NCBI RefSeq assembly: GCF_000747155.1
Contig: NZ_AVCK01000011.1
Span: 1 to 64,000 of the forward strand
Direction: 5' to 3'
From: Arenimonas metalli CF5-1
GTDB lineage: Bacteria > Pseudomonadota > Gammaproteobacteria > Xanthomonadales > Xanthomonadaceae
DNA: 64,000 nucleotides
The translations under genes and the position numbers were made by a program. Shown here one piece after another: positions 47,932 to 57,840 of this stretch. How positions within the stretch are numbered: the stretch's first letter is position 1; each line of letters starts with the position of its first letter. Under the pieces are notes generated by a model, which was not told where the DNA came from, did no database searches, and saw only the letters and a list, made by a program, of their open reading frames with translations.

Positions 47932-49242
47932 ATGATGCAAACCGACCGCAGCCACCAGGCCACCCGCCTCGACGCCATCACCGGGCGCTACGACCCGGTG
48001 CTGCTGCTGTTGACGCTGGCCCTGGTCGGCCTCGGCGTGGTGATGGTGGCCTCGAGCTCGATCGCGATCGCGGAAGGGCTCGACGTCGGCCCGTTCCACT
48101 TCCTGGTGCGCCACGTGGTCTTCCTGGGCATCGGCGGCGGCCTGGCCTGGGCGCTGATGCGGGTCGAGCTCAAGCTGGTCGAGAAGTACAGCCACCTGCT
48201 GCTGGCGCTGTGCTTCGTGCTGCTGCTGATGGTTTTCCTGCCCGGCATCGGCCACACGGTCAACGGCGCCCAGCGCTGGCTCAACCTCGGCGTCTCGAAG
48301 TTCCAGGCGGTCGAGGCGGTGAAGCTGATGTTCATCATCTGGCTCGCCAGCTACCTGGTGCGCTACCGCGACGAGATCGCCCAGCAGTGGATGGCGCTGA
48401 TCAAGCCGCTGGCCATGGCCAGCGTGATCGTCATGCTGCTCCTGCTGCAGCCGGACTTCGGTTCGGCCGCGCTGATGCTGGCGATCACCGGCGGCATGGT
48501 CTGGCTGGGCGGCGCGCGCATCCGCAACCTGGTGATCCCGGCGCTGGTGGCGCTGCCGCTGCTGGCCCTGGTCGCGATCGCCGAGCCTTACCGCGTGCGT
48601 CGCCTGACCTCGTTCCGCGATCCGTGGGCGGATCCGTTCAACGACGGCTTCCAGCTGACGCAGGCGCTGATCGCGATCGGCCGCGGCGAGTGGTTCGGCG
48701 TCGGCCTGGGCGGCAGCGTGCAGAAGCTCTTCTACCTGCCCGAGGCGCACACAGACTTCATCTTCTCGGTGACCGCGGAGGAGCTGGGCTTCGTCGGCTC
48801 GTTCGGCATCATCGCGCTGTTCGCGGCCTTCACCTGGCGCGCCTTCGACATCGGCTTCCGCGCGGTGAACATGCGCCGCCACTTCGCCGGCTTCTGCGCC
48901 TTCGGCGTCGGGCTGTGGGTGAGCCTGCAGTCCTTCGTCTCGATCGGCGTGAACCTGGGCCTGCTGCCGACCAAGGGCCTGACCCTGCCGCTGATCTCGT
49001 CCGGCGGCTCGAGCGTGCTGACCACCTGCATGGCCATCGGCCTGCTGCTGCGCGTGAGCTACGAGCTCGACCGCGCCGAGCGCCAGGTGGCGCGCCTGCG
49101 CAGCGGCGACGGCCTGCCCGAGCCGGGCGAGCCGGCGCCGGATGCCGCGCTGCCGCCGCAGTCGCCCGCCGCGCTGGCGCCGGCCGTGGGTCCGCGCGGC
49201 TCGCGACACCGCATCGAACCGAAGTTCGGAGCCGTCGCATGA
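47932..49242 (+). CDS. ftsW: Septal peptidoglycan glycosyltransferase FtsW (SEDS family)
   Basis: 436 residues from ATG 47932 (ATG 47935 equally possible). About ten membrane helices. SEDS landmarks include [50 protein letters not shown] and [13 protein letters not shown]. It polymerises lipid II at the septum with FtsI. The Pro/Ala-rich cytoplasmic C-terminus (about 395-436) is dispensable-looking. Overlaps murG by 4 nt. Confidence 0.96.
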   Translation: MMQTDRSHQATRLDAITGRYDPVLLLLTLALVGLGVVMVASSSIAIAEGLDVGPFHFLVRHVVFLGIGGGLAWALMRVELKLVEKYSHLLLALCFVLLLMVFLPGIGHTVNGAQRWLNLGVSKFQAVEAVKLMFIIWLASYLVRYRDEIAQQWMALIKPLAMASVIVMLLLLQPDFGSAALMLAITGGMVWLGGARIRNLVIPALVALPLLALVAIAEPYRVRRLTSFRDPWADPFNDGFQLTQALIAIGRGEWFGVGLGGSVQKLFYLPEAHTDFIFSVTAEELGFVGSFGIIALFAAFTWRAFDIGFRAVNMRRHFAGFCAFGVGLWVSLQSFVSIGVNLGLLPTKGLTLPLISSGGSSVLTTCMAIGLLLRVSYELDRAERQVARLRSGDGLPEPGEPAPDAALPPQSPAALAPAVGPRGSRHRIEPKFGAVA

Positions 49243-50315
49243 GCGGCCCCGTGCTGATCCTGGCCGGCGGTACCGGCGGCCACATCTTCCCGGGCCTGGC
49301 CGTGGCGCAGGCGCTGCGCGCGCGCGACGTGCCGGTGCTCTGGCTTGGCGCCGCGGGCGGCATGGAAACGCGGCTCGTGCCGCAGGCCGGCGTGGCGCTG
49401 GAAACCATCGCCATCGGTGGCCTGCGCGGCAAGGGCGCGATGACCCTGCTCAAGGCGCCGTTCGTGCTGGCGCGCGCCTGCTTGCAGGCGCTTTCCGTGC
49501 TTCGGCGCGCCAAGCCGCGCGCCGTGGTCAGCTTCGGCGGCTACGCGGCCGGCCCGGGTGGCCTGTGCGCCTGGCTGCTGCGCCGCCCGCTGCTGGTGCA
49601 TGAACAGAACCGCGCCCCCGGCCTGACCAACCGCGTGCTGGCGCGCGTGGCGCGCCGCGTGCTGTGCGGCTTCCCGGGCAGCTTCCCGGGCCGCGACACC
49701 GTCGACGTCGGCAACCCGGTGCGTCCCGCGATCGCCGCGGTGCCGGCGCCGGCCGAGCGATTCGCCGGCCGCAGCGGTCCGGTGCGCCTGCTGGTGCTCG
49801 GCGGCAGCCAGGGCGCCTACGCGCTGAACAAAGCGCTGCCGGCCCTGCTTGCGAAGCTTCCGGCCGAACAGCGGCCGACGGTGCGCCACCAGTGCGGCGA
49901 GCGCCACGCCGAGGCCTCGCGCCAGGTGTACGCGCAGGCCGGCGTCGCCGCCAGCGTCGAGCCGTTCATCGCCGACATGGCCGAGGCCTATGCCTGGGCC
50001 GACCTGGTCGTCTGCCGCGCCGGTGCGCTGACGGTGGCCGAGCTCTGCGCCGCCGGCGTGGGCTCGCTGCTGGTGCCGTTCCCGAAGGCGGTGGACGACC
50101 ACCAGACCCGCAACGCCGAATTCCTGGTCGAGCGCGGCGCCGCGCGCCTGCTGCCGGAAGGCGAGGGCTTCGACGCACGCCTGCTCGACGCGCTGTCCAC
50201 GCTGCTCGCCGACGCGCCTGCGCGGCTGGCGATGGCGCAGGCTGCGCGCGCCGCCGCCCGTCCCGACGCCGCCGAGCGCGTCGCCGACCTCGTGCTGCAG
50301 GAGGCCCGCGCATGA
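49239..50315 (+). CDS. murG: UDP-GlcNAc:lipid I N-acetylglucosaminyltransferase
   Basis: 358 residues from ATG 49239; the upstream frame is a shadow of fts[18 protein letters not shown] is the G-loop, [16 protein letters not shown] and [11 protein letters not shown] are further MurG blocks, and [11 protein letters not shown] is the donor UDP-GlcNAc site. It forms lipid II at the inner face of the membrane. The C-terminal region carries [12 protein letters not shown]. Confidence 0.97.
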   Translation: MSGPVLILAGGTGGHIFPGLAVAQALRARDVPVLWLGAAGGMETRLVPQAGVALETIAIGGLRGKGAMTLLKAPFVLARACLQALSVLRRAKPRAVVSFGGYAAGPGGLCAWLLRRPLLVHEQNRAPGLTNRVLARVARRVLCGFPGSFPGRDTVDVGNPVRPAIAAVPAPAERFAGRSGPVRLLVLGGSQGAYALNKALPALLAKLPAEQRPTVRHQCGERHAEASRQVYAQAGVAASVEPFIADMAEAYAWADLVVCRAGALTVAELCAAGVGSLLVPFPKAVDDHQTRNAEFLVERGAARLLPEGEGFDARLLDALSTLLADAPARLAMAQAARAAARPDAAERVADLVLQEARA

Positions 50316-51748
50316 TCCGTCGCCGCCTGCAGGAATCCGGCGACCTGGCCCGCGCCTTCCCGCGCGTGCACTTCATCGGCATCGGTGGCGTCGGCATGAG
50401 CGGCATCGCCGAAGTGCTGGTGACGCTGGGCTACCAGGTCTCGGGCTCGGACCAGAACGATTCGGCCGCCACCCGCCGCCTGCTGGCGCTGGGCGCCGCG
50501 ATCCACCGCGGCCACGCCGCCGGCAACATCGCCGGCGCCGACGTGGTGGTGGTGTCGAGCGCGATCCGCGCCGACAACCCGGAGCTGGTCGCCGCCCGCG
50601 CCGAGCGCATCCCGGTGGTGCCGCGCGCGGAGATGCTGGCCGAGCTGATGCGCTTCAAGCGCGGCATCGCGATCGCCGGCACCCACGGCAAGACCACCAC
50701 CACCTCGCTGGTCGCCAGCGTGCTCAGCGAAGGCGGCCTCGATCCGACCTTCGTGATCGGCGGCCAGCTGCTGTCGGCCGGCGCCAATGCCCGCCTCGGC
50801 GGCGGCCAGTGGCTGGTGGCCGAGGCCGACGAGAGCGACGGCAGCTTCCTGCGCCTGAACCCGCTGGTGGCCGTGGTCACCAACATCGACGCCGACCACC
50901 TCGAGAACTACGGCGGCGACTTCGAGCGCGTCAAGGCGGCCTTCAACGAATTCCTGCACCGCCTGCCGTTCTACGGCCTGGCCGTGCTGTGCGTGGACGA
51001 CGCCGAAGTGGCCGCGCTGGCCGCGGAGACGCCGCGCCACCTGGTCAGCTACGGCATCGACCAGCCGGCCGACGTGTTCGCCCGCGACGTGCGCCAGGAC
51101 GGCGCCTGCATGCGCTTCACCCTGCACCTGCCGGAGAGCGCGCCGCAGGCCGTGACGCTGAACCTGCCGGGCCGCCACAACGTGCTCAATGCGCTGGCCG
51201 CGGCTGCCATCGGCTGGCAGCTGGGCGTCGAGCCCGCTGCGATCGCGGCGGCGCTGGAGAAGTTCCAGGGCATCGGCCGCCGCTTCAACCTCAAGGGCGA
51301 GCTCGACTTCGGCCGTGGCAAGGCGCTGCTGGTGGACGACTACGGCCACCATCCCAAGGAACTGGAAGCGGTGTTCGCCGCCGCGCGCGGCGGTTGGCCG
51401 CAGCGCCGCCTGGTGGTGGCCTTCCAGCCGCACCGCTACAGCCGCACCCGCGACCTGTTCGACGATTTCGCCGCGGTGCTGTCCAGCGCCGACGCGGTGC
51501 TGCTCACCGACGTGTACCCGGCGGGCGAGCCGCCGATCGCCGGCGCCGATGCCAAGGCGCTGGCGCGCGCGATCCGCGCCCGCGGCCGCATCGACCCGGT
51601 GCTGGCCGGCGCCGCGCGCGAGCTGCCGGGTGTGCTCGCCGACGTGCTGCACGACGGCGACCTGCTGCTGGTGATGGGCGCGGGCGACATCGGCCACGTC
51701 GCCGCCGACCTGGCCCTGCATGGTTTGAATGGAGAAACCAAGGCATGA
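50312..51748 (+). CDS. murC: UDP-N-acetylmuramate-L-alanine ligase
   Basis: 478 residues. [16 protein letters not shown] at the start, ATP site [27 protein letters not shown], and [14 protein letters not shown] with [12 protein letters not shown]. It adds L-alanine to UDP-MurNAc, the first step of the stem peptide. ATGA overlaps with murG and ddlB. Confidence 0.97.
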   Translation: MIRRRLQESGDLARAFPRVHFIGIGGVGMSGIAEVLVTLGYQVSGSDQNDSAATRRLLALGAAIHRGHAAGNIAGADVVVVSSAIRADNPELVAARAERIPVVPRAEMLAELMRFKRGIAIAGTHGKTTTTSLVASVLSEGGLDPTFVIGGQLLSAGANARLGGGQWLVAEADESDGSFLRLNPLVAVVTNIDADHLENYGGDFERVKAAFNEFLHRLPFYGLAVLCVDDAEVAALAAETPRHLVSYGIDQPADVFARDVRQDGACMRFTLHLPESAPQAVTLNLPGRHNVLNALAAAAIGWQLGVEPAAIAAALEKFQGIGRRFNLKGELDFGRGKALLVDDYGHHPKELEAVFAAARGGWPQRRLVVAFQPHRYSRTRDLFDDFAAVLSSADAVLLTDVYPAGEPPIAGADAKALARAIRARGRIDPVLAGAARELPGVLADVLHDGDLLLVMGAGDIGHVAADLALHGLNGETKA

Positions 51749-52707
51749 CGCCGATCCCCGCCCCGCGCGTGAACGATCCCAAGGCCTTCGGCCGCGTCGC
51801 CGTGCTGATGGGCGGCACCAGCGCCGAGCGCGAGGTGTCGCTCGAATCCGGCCGCAACGTGCTCGAGGCGCTGCGCGCCCGCGGCGTCGACGCGCAGCCG
51901 GTGGACGGCATCCCGGCCCTGCTCGAGGCGCTGCTGGCCAAGCGCTTCGACCGCGTGTTCAACATCCTGCACGGCAACAAGGGCGGCGGTGAAGACGGCA
52001 CCCTGCAGGGCCTGCTCGAGGCGCTGCGCGTGCCCTACACCGGCTCGGGCGTGCTGGGTTCGGCGCTGGGCATGGACAAGATCCGCACCAAGCAGGTCTG
52101 GCTGTCGCTGGGCCTGCCGACGCCGCGCTACGCGCGCCTGGCGCCGGGCGCCGATGTGGTCGAGGCCGCCCGCGCGCTGGGCCTGCCGGTGATCGTCAAG
52201 CCGTCCTGCGAAGGCTCGAGCGTCGGCGTCTCGCGCGTGTTCGACGAGGCCGGCCTGGCCGCCGCGGTCGACCTGGCCGCGCGCTACCCGGGCGAACTGC
52301 TGATGGAGCAGATGATCGTCGGCGGCGAGTACACGGTCGGCATCCTCGGCGACGTGGCCCTGCCGAGCATCCGCATCGTGCCGGCCGGCGAGTACTACGA
52401 CTACCACGCCAAGTACGTGGCCGAGGACACCCAGTACCTGTGCCCGGGCCTGGACGGCGAGGCCGAAGCCGCGATCCGTTCGCTCGCGTTGTCGGCATTC
52501 CGCGCCGCCGGCTGCACCGGCTGGGGCCGCGTCGACGTGATGCGCGACGCCGCCGGGAACAACTACCTGCTCGAAGTGAACACCGCGCCGGGCATGACCA
52601 GCCACTCGCTGGTGCCCAAGGCCGCCGGCCAGGTCGGCATCGGCTTCGAGGAACTGTGCTGGCGCGTGCTCGAGACCAGCCTGCCGCCGGGGGACGCGAC
52701 GCCGTGA
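51745..52707 (+). CDS. ddlB: D-alanine-D-alanine ligase B
   Basis: 320 residues. [19 protein letters not shown] at the N-terminus; [20 protein letters not shown]-grasp [15 protein letters not shown]-terminal [20 protein letters not shown]. It makes the dipeptide used by MurF. Starts at ATG 51745; stop overlaps the ftsQ GTG. Confidence 0.97.
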   Translation: MTPIPAPRVNDPKAFGRVAVLMGGTSAEREVSLESGRNVLEALRARGVDAQPVDGIPALLEALLAKRFDRVFNILHGNKGGGEDGTLQGLLEALRVPYTGSGVLGSALGMDKIRTKQVWLSLGLPTPRYARLAPGADVVEAARALGLPVIVKPSCEGSSVGVSRVFDEAGLAAAVDLAARYPGELLMEQMIVGGEYTVGILGDVALPSIRIVPAGEYYDYHAKYVAEDTQYLCPGLDGEAEAAIRSLALSAFRAAGCTGWGRVDVMRDAAGNNYLLEVNTAPGMTSHSLVPKAAGQVGIGFEELCWRVLETSLPPGDATP

Positions 52708-53471
52708 ACGCCCTGCTGCGCGTCATCGCCTGGACCCTGGCCATCGCCCTCGTGGCGCTGCCGGTGGTCGCCGTGCTCAACGGCTGGATCGCCGGCGAGC
52801 GCTGGCCGATGCGCAAGCTGGCGGTGACCGGTGAGTTCGCCCAGGTGGACGAGGCGGCGGTGCGCGAGGCGGTGCTGCCGCTGGTGCAGCGCGGCTTCTT
52901 CGCGGTGGACCTGGACCAGGTGCGCGACGCCGTCGCCGGCCTGCCCTGGGTGGAGCGGGTGGAGGTGCGCAAGCGCTGGCCGGACAGGCTGGAAGTGAGC
53001 CTGACCGAACACACGCCGGTGGCGCGCTGGCCCGACGGCCGCCTGCTGTCCGAGGAAGGCAAGCTGTTCGCGGCGCCCGAGGGTGCCGGCGCCGGCCTGC
53101 CGCTGTTCGAGGGCCCCGAAGGCCGCGCCAGCGAGCTGATGTCCTTCCACAGCCTGGCCCGCCCGCTGTTCCTCACCGTCGGCGCCAAGGTCGAATCGGT
53201 GCAGCTCAGCGCGCGCGGCAGCTGGAGCCTGGAGCTCGACGACGGCACCGCGGTCGAAGCCGGCCGCGGCGACCCGCAGGCGCGCCTGGCCCGCTTCGCG
53301 CGCCTGCTGCCGAAGCTGCGCGACAACGACCCGCGCGTGCTCGTGCGCGCCGACCTCCGCTACACCAACGGCTTCACCTTGGTCTGGGGCGATCCGCCGC
53401 CGGCCACCCCGAACGACACGGAGGCGACGCCCGGCGACGCCCCCGCCGGCACGCAGGAAGGAAACGCATGA
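52704..53471 (+). CDS. ftsQ: Cell division protein FtsQ
   Basis: 255 residues from GTG 52704. A short cytoplasmic tail, membrane helix (about 5-28), POTRA domain (about 37-108, [22 protein letters not shown]) and beta domain ([18 protein letters not shown], then TNGFTLVWG). FtsQ scaffolds FtsB/FtsL in the divisome. The last 25 or so residues are Pro/Thr-rich and unstructured. Overlaps ftsA by 4 nt. Confidence 0.94.
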   Translation: MNALLRVIAWTLAIALVALPVVAVLNGWIAGERWPMRKLAVTGEFAQVDEAAVREAVLPLVQRGFFAVDLDQVRDAVAGLPWVERVEVRKRWPDRLEVSLTEHTPVARWPDGRLLSEEGKLFAAPEGAGAGLPLFEGPEGRASELMSFHSLARPLFLTVGAKVESVQLSARGSWSLELDDGTAVEAGRGDPQARLARFARLLPKLRDNDPRVLVRADLRYTNGFTLVWGDPPPATPNDTEATPGDAPAGTQEGNA

Positions 53472-54703
53472 ACCGCAAAGGCGACAAGTCGCTGATCGTC
53501 GGCCTCGACATCGGCACCTCCAAGGTCACCGCCCTGGTGGGTGAATACTCGCCCGGCCACGAGATCGAGGTGATCGGCATCGGCTCGCACGAGTCGCGCG
53601 GCATGAAGCGCGGCGTGGTGGTGGACATCGAGTCCACCGTGCAGTCGATCCAGCGCGCGGTGGAAGAGGCCGAGCTGATGGCCGGCTGCGAAATCCGCTC
53701 CGTCTACGCCTCGATCACCGGCAGCCACACCCAGTGCCGCAACTCGCCGGGCATCGTGCCGGTGGCCGGCGGCGAAGTGACCTATGCCGACCTCGACCGC
53801 GTGCTCGAGGCCGCCAAGGCCGTCGCCGTGCCGGCCGACCAGAAGATCCTGCACGCCATCGCGCAGGAATACATCGTCGACAACTCGCAGGAAGGCATCC
53901 GCAACCCGGTGGGCATGAGCGGCGTGCGCCTGGAAGTGCGCGCGCACCTGGTCACCGGCGCCCAGTCGGCCGCCAGCAACGTCATGAAGTGCGTGCAGCG
54001 CTGCGGCCTGCAGGTGGACGACCTGATCCTGAGCTCGCTGGCCTCCAGCACCGCGGTGCTGACCACCGACGAGAAGGAGCTGGGCGTGGTGCTGGTGGAC
54101 ATCGGCGCCGGCACCACCGACATCGCGGTGTTCGTGCAGGGCGCGATTCGTCATTCCGCCTCGCTGCCGATCGCCGGCGACCAGGTCACCAACGACATCG
54201 CCCACCTGCTGCGCACGCCCACGCCCGAGGCCGAGCAGATCAAGGTGCGCTACGCCTGCGCGCTGGCCCAGCTGGCCACCGCCGAGGAATCGATCCAGGT
54301 GCCGAGCGTGGGCGACCGCCCGCCGCGTCGCCTGGCCCGGCAGGCGCTGGCCGAGGCGGTGCAGAACCGCTACGAGGAAATCTTCGAGATGGTGCAGGCC
54401 GAACTGCGCCGCTCCGGCTTCGAGGAGCTGGTGCGCGCCGGCCTGGTGCTCACCGGCGGCGCCTCCCGCATGGAAGGCGTGGTCGAACTCGCGGAAGAAA
54501 TGCTGCACATGCCGGTGCGGGTGGGGATTCCCCAGCACGTCTCCGGCCTGGGCGAAGTGGTGGGCAACCCGGTGCACGCCACCGGCGTCGGCCTGCTGCT
54601 GTGGGGCAGCCTGCTGGAACACCCGCGCCGCCCGACGCTGTCGGCGGGCAAGGCGGGCACGGTTTGGACGAAGTTCAAGAACTGGTATCGCGGTGAGTTC
54701 TGA
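53468..54703 (+). CDS. ftsA: Cell division actin-like protein FtsA
   Basis: 411 residues. Actin-fold nucleotide motifs IVGLDIGTSKVTALVGE, VVLVDIGAGTTDIAVF and LVLTGGASRMEGV. The C-terminal amphipathic helix TVWTKFKNWYRGEF anchors FtsZ filaments to the membrane. It is the last of the chain of 4-nt overlaps; a 79-nt gap separates it from ftsZ. Confidence 0.97.
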   Translation: MNRKGDKSLIVGLDIGTSKVTALVGEYSPGHEIEVIGIGSHESRGMKRGVVVDIESTVQSIQRAVEEAELMAGCEIRSVYASITGSHTQCRNSPGIVPVAGGEVTYADLDRVLEAAKAVAVPADQKILHAIAQEYIVDNSQEGIRNPVGMSGVRLEVRAHLVTGAQSAASNVMKCVQRCGLQVDDLILSSLASSTAVLTTDEKELGVVLVDIGAGTTDIAVFVQGAIRHSASLPIAGDQVTNDIAHLLRTPTPEAEQIKVRYACALAQLATAEESIQVPSVGDRPPRRLARQALAEAVQNRYEEIFEMVQAELRRSGFEELVRAGLVLTGGASRMEGVVELAEEMLHMPVRVGIPQHVSGLGEVVGNPVHATGVGLLLWGSLLEHPRRPTLSAGKAGTVWTKFKNWYRGEF

Positions 54704-54782
54704 ACGTCGTCATTGAGGTAGCGGCAAACGCAACGAACAAGAAAACACAAACCCCTGGATTCGAATCACGGAGGACGCGGAC

Positions 54783-56012
54783 ATGGCACATTTTGAACTG
54801 ATCGAGAAGTTGGCACCCAATGCGGTAATCAAGGTCATCGGCGTCGGCGGCGGCGGTGGCAACGCCGTGGCGCACATGGTCAACGCGGGCGTGGAGGGCG
54901 TGGAGTTCATCACCGCCAACACCGACGCGCAGGCGATCAAGCAGTGCGGCGCCAAGCTGCAGCTGCAGCTCGGCGGCAACGTCACCAAGGGCCTGGGCGC
55001 CGGCGCCAACCCCGAGGTCGGCCGCCAGGCCGCGCTCGAGGACCGCGAGCGCATCGTCGAGGCGCTGGAAGGCGCCGACATGGTGTTCATCACCGCCGGC
55101 ATGGGCGGCGGCACCGGCACGGGCGCCGCCCCGGTCGTGGCGCAGCTGGCCAAGGAGCTGGGCATCCTGACCGTCGCGGTCATCACCAAGCCGTTCCCGT
55201 TCGAGGGCCGCCGCCGCATGCAGGTGGCGCTCAAGGGCATCGAGGAGCTGAGCCACCACTGCGACTCGCTCATCACCATCCCGAACGAAAAGCTGATCAC
55301 CGTGCTCGGCCGCCAGGCCACCATGGTGCAGGCCTTCCGCGCCGCCAACGACGTGCTGCTGGGCGCCGTGAAGGGCATCGCCGACCTGATCGTCAGCCCG
55401 GGCCTGATCAACGTCGACTTCGCCGACGTCCGCACCGTCATGTCCGAAATGGGCCTGGCGATGATGGGCACCGGCGTGGCCCGCGGCGACGACCGCGCCC
55501 AGGCCGCCGCCGAGGCCGCGATCTCCAACCCGCTGCTCGACGAGGTGAACCTGTCCGGCGCCAACGGCGTGCTGGTCAACATCACCGCCGGCCCGGACTT
55601 CACCATGGCCGAGTTCGACGAGATCGGCCGCACCATCGAGGACTTCGCCTCCGAGGACGCCACCGTCGTCATCGGCACCTCGCTGGACCCGGACATGCAG
55701 GACGAAGTGCGCGTCACCGTGGTGGCCACCGGCCTCAACCGCGGCGTCGTGCGCCAGGCCGCCCCGCGCGCCCCGGAGAAGGAGGTCTACCGCGCCCCGG
55801 TCAAGCTGGTGCGCAACGCCAGCACCGGCCAGGTCGACTACGACGCGATGGCCAACGTGACCGCGGCCCCGCCGCAGGCCCACGGCCACATGGGCCTGCG
55901 CGCCAGCCGCTCGGCCGAGCCGGCGTCGGCCGCGACCAGCGCGCTGTCGGACTTCCCGACCGACCACAGCTACCTGGACATCCCGGCCTTCCTGCGTCGC
56001 CAGGCCGACTGA
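54783..56012 (+). CDS. ftsZ: Cell division tubulin-like GTPase FtsZ
   Basis: 409 residues. GTP site with GVGGGGGNAV and tubulin signature GMGGGTGTGAAPV, synergy-loop residues NVDFADVRTVM. A variable linker (about 320-395) and C-terminal peptide YLDIPAFLRRQAD, which binds FtsA and ZipA. RBS GGAGG (54770-54774) lies 8 nt before ATG 54783; this separate gap and strong site allow higher expression than the upstream genes. Confidence 0.98.
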   Translation: MAHFELIEKLAPNAVIKVIGVGGGGGNAVAHMVNAGVEGVEFITANTDAQAIKQCGAKLQLQLGGNVTKGLGAGANPEVGRQAALEDRERIVEALEGADMVFITAGMGGGTGTGAAPVVAQLAKELGILTVAVITKPFPFEGRRRMQVALKGIEELSHHCDSLITIPNEKLITVLGRQATMVQAFRAANDVLLGAVKGIADLIVSPGLINVDFADVRTVMSEMGLAMMGTGVARGDDRAQAAAEAAISNPLLDEVNLSGANGVLVNITAGPDFTMAEFDEIGRTIEDFASEDATVVIGTSLDPDMQDEVRVTVVATGLNRGVVRQAAPRAPEKEVYRAPVKLVRNASTGQVDYDAMANVTAAPPQAHGHMGLRASRSAEPASAATSALSDFPTDHSYLDIPAFLRRQAD

Positions 56013-56154
56013 GTCGAAAGGCGGCCGGCCGCCCGCGCCCGACCAGGCGTGGCGGTGCGGTTCGCAGCCGGCCGGCCAGGAAGGCCGCGTCCGGTCAGGG
56101 TCTGGTCCCGCTTGCGGGGTTAGGCCTGCTGTCCCCAGGGGGTCAGGAAACCTT

Positions 56155-56184
56155 GGCCCGCCGGCCCTGCCGGCGGGTCCTTTT
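56155..56184 (+). terminator. Rho-independent terminator of the dcw operon after ftsZ
   Basis: Ten paired positions (56155-56164 with 56170-56179, one G-T), 5-nt loop, followed by CTTTT (56180-56184). It lies 143 nt after the ftsZ stop. Confidence 0.6.
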
Positions 56185-56236
56185 CCGGCCGATGAGGGCA
56201 GGGATGGGTCCAAAAGTGTGAACCAGCCCACATTTG

Positions 56237-56298
56237 TTGCTGAAATGGGACGCTGGGAATAATGTTAGGTTTTCGTTCATTGCGCCCTGTGCTATGGT
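56237..56298 (+). promoter_or_regulatory. Candidate lpxC promoter elements
   Basis: Two options. TTGCTG (56237-56242), 17-bp spacer, TAATGT (56260-56265); or an extended -10 TGC-TATGGT (56290-56298) without a clear -35. Both lie in the AT-rich stretch before lpxC, giving leaders of about 70 or 35 nt. Confidence 0.35.
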
Positions 56299-56339
56299 TC
56301 GAGCGGTTTTGCGCGCTCCTCCCGGAGAACGCCACAAAA

Positions 56340-57251
56340 ATGATCAGACAAAGAACCCTCAAGAACGTCATCCGCGCCACCGGCGTCGGCCTGCACAGCG
56401 GCGAAAAGGTCTACATGACCTTGCGCCCGGCTGCGCCCGATACGGGCATCGTTTTCCGGCGCGTTGACTTCGAATCGCCGGTCGAGATCCACGCCAAGGC
56501 GGAAAAGGTCGGCGACACCAGCCTCTGCACCGCGCTGGTCGAGGGCAACACCCGCGTCATGACGATCGAGCACCTGCTGTCGGCCATGGCCGGCCTGGGC
56601 ATCGACAACGCCTACGTGGACCTGTCCACGGCCGAAGTGCCGATCATGGACGGCTCCGCCGGTCCCTTCGTGTTCCTGCTGCAGTCCGCGGGCATCGAGG
56701 AGCAGGCCAAGGCCAAGCGCTTCATCCGCATCCTCAAGCCGATCAAGGTCGAGGACGGCGACAAGTGGGCCCGCTTCGAGCCGTTCGAGGGCTTCAAGGT
56801 CGGCTTCACCATCGATTTCCAGCACCCCATCTTCAACAAGTCGACCTCCAGCACCGAGATCGACTTCTCGACCACCTCCTTCGTCAAGGAAGTGAGCCGG
56901 GCCCGTACCTTCGGCTTCATGAAGGACATCGAGTTCCTGCGCGAGCGCAACCTGGCGCTGGGCGGCTCGATGGACAACGCCATCGTCCTGGACGACTACC
57001 GCGTGCTCAACGAGGACGGCCTGCGCTACGAGGACGAGTTCGTGAAGCACAAGATCCTCGACGCCATCGGCGACCTCTACCTGCTGGGCCACAGCCTGAT
57101 CGGCGCCTTCTACGGCTACAAGTCCGGCCACGCGCTCAACAACCAGCTGCTCCGCACCCTCCTGGCCGACACCTCGGCCTGGGAAGAGGTCACCTTCGAA
57201 GATCCGGCCCTGGCGCCGATCTCCTACGCCCACCCCGCCCAGGCGGTGTAA
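56340..57251 (+). CDS. lpxC: UDP-3-O-acyl-N-acetylglucosamine deacetylase
   Basis: 303 residues from ATG 56340. An in-frame ATG at 56262 would add 26 residues not found in the family, whose N-terminus is [21 protein letters not shown]. Zinc ligands: His78 in [13 protein letters not shown] and the HxxxD pair in [16 protein letters not shown]. It commits UDP-GlcNAc to lipid A synthesis and is classically controlled by FtsH/LapB proteolysis. Own promoter region after the ftsZ terminator. Confidence 0.97.
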   Translation: MIRQRTLKNVIRATGVGLHSGEKVYMTLRPAAPDTGIVFRRVDFESPVEIHAKAEKVGDTSLCTALVEGNTRVMTIEHLLSAMAGLGIDNAYVDLSTAEVPIMDGSAGPFVFLLQSAGIEEQAKAKRFIRILKPIKVEDGDKWARFEPFEGFKVGFTIDFQHPIFNKSTSSTEIDFSTTSFVKEVSRARTFGFMKDIEFLRERNLALGGSMDNAIVLDDYRVLNEDGLRYEDEFVKHKILDAIGDLYLLGHSLIGAFYGYKSGHALNNQLLRTLLADTSAWEEVTFEDPALAPISYAHPAQAV

Positions 57252-57285
57252 GGCGGCTGTCATCCCGCGGTAGCGGAATGAGACA

Positions 57286-57306
57286 GGGGTCACAAAGTTT
57301 GACCCC
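57286..57306. repeat. GGGGTCA/TGACCCC hairpin after lpxC
   Basis: A 7-bp inverted repeat (57286-57292 with 57300-57306), 34 nt after the lpxC stop and 42 nt before the dciA stop. It is placed as a terminator between convergent genes. The GACCCC word also occurs in the repeat at 26303 and near 58770, which suggests a family of small intergenic repeats. Confidence 0.4.
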
Positions 57307-57348
57307 CATTTAACGTCTGGTTAACGACTCGACCCCGAGGCCGGGGCA

Positions 57349-57840
57349 TCATGCCCCGTCGGTGCCTGACCGGGACGACGAGGCCAGCCGCAGAAGCTGT
57401 GCCCGCAGTTCCGGATCCGAAACCGATTGGGCGGTGGCCCGCAGTGAATCGCGGACTGCCTCGGAGAGTGGACGGGCGGTACCGGTCCCCGTGGGGACGG
57501 GCAACACCGGAGCAGACACTTTCACCACGAGCGACCGGCCCCTGAGGCCAGCCGCGGCCGCCGCGTCCAGCAGGGCGTCGGCATGCAGCCGCAGCTTGGC
57601 CTTCCAGACCGGCGCGCTCACCAGGAATACCAAGTGCTTGTCATCCACGTTGGCCAGCTTGCATTGGCCGGCCAAGGTGGCGGGGAGACTCTGGCGCAGC
57701 AATGGATCCAGCGTGGCCAACCATTTGGCGCGCTCGACCACGTTGGCCAGCCCGGAACCAGCCAGCGCCTCGAGCGCGAGCGGGGGAAGGGCAGGCGACG
57801 ACGCGGCGCCGCGGACACGGGTTTTAGGTGGTTCAGACAT
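57349..57840 (-). CDS. DciA-like DUF721 protein (replicative helicase loader/operator)
   Basis: 163 residues from ATG at 57838-57840 (MSEPPKTRVRG). An in-frame ATG pair at 57850-57855 would add five or six residues. The DUF721 core is PLLRQSLPATLAGQCKLANVDDKHLVFLV and VWKAKLRLHADALLDAA; the C-terminus is variable, as usual. DciA proteins act with DnaB in bacteria lacking DnaC, and this location next to lpxC/secA is frequent in gammaproteobacteria. Its start codon shares a CATG with the divergent M23 gene. Confidence 0.82.
   Translation of the reverse strand: MSEPPKTRVRGAASSPALPPLALEALAGSGLANVVERAKWLATLDPLLRQSLPATLAGQCKLANVDDKHLVFLVSAPVWKAKLRLHADALLDAAAAAGLRGRSLVVKVSAPVLPVPTGTGTARPLSEAVRDSLRATAQSVSDPELRAQLLRLASSSRSGTDGA

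Larger units (their letters stand above)
56013..56339. other. Intergenic region between ftsZ and lpxC
   Basis: 327 nt without a gene. The first half is very GC-rich and ends in a hairpin terminator with T-run (56155-56184). The second half becomes AT-richer (about 56215-56340) and holds candidate lpxC promoter elements. No small ORF with an RBS stands out. Confidence 0.6.
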
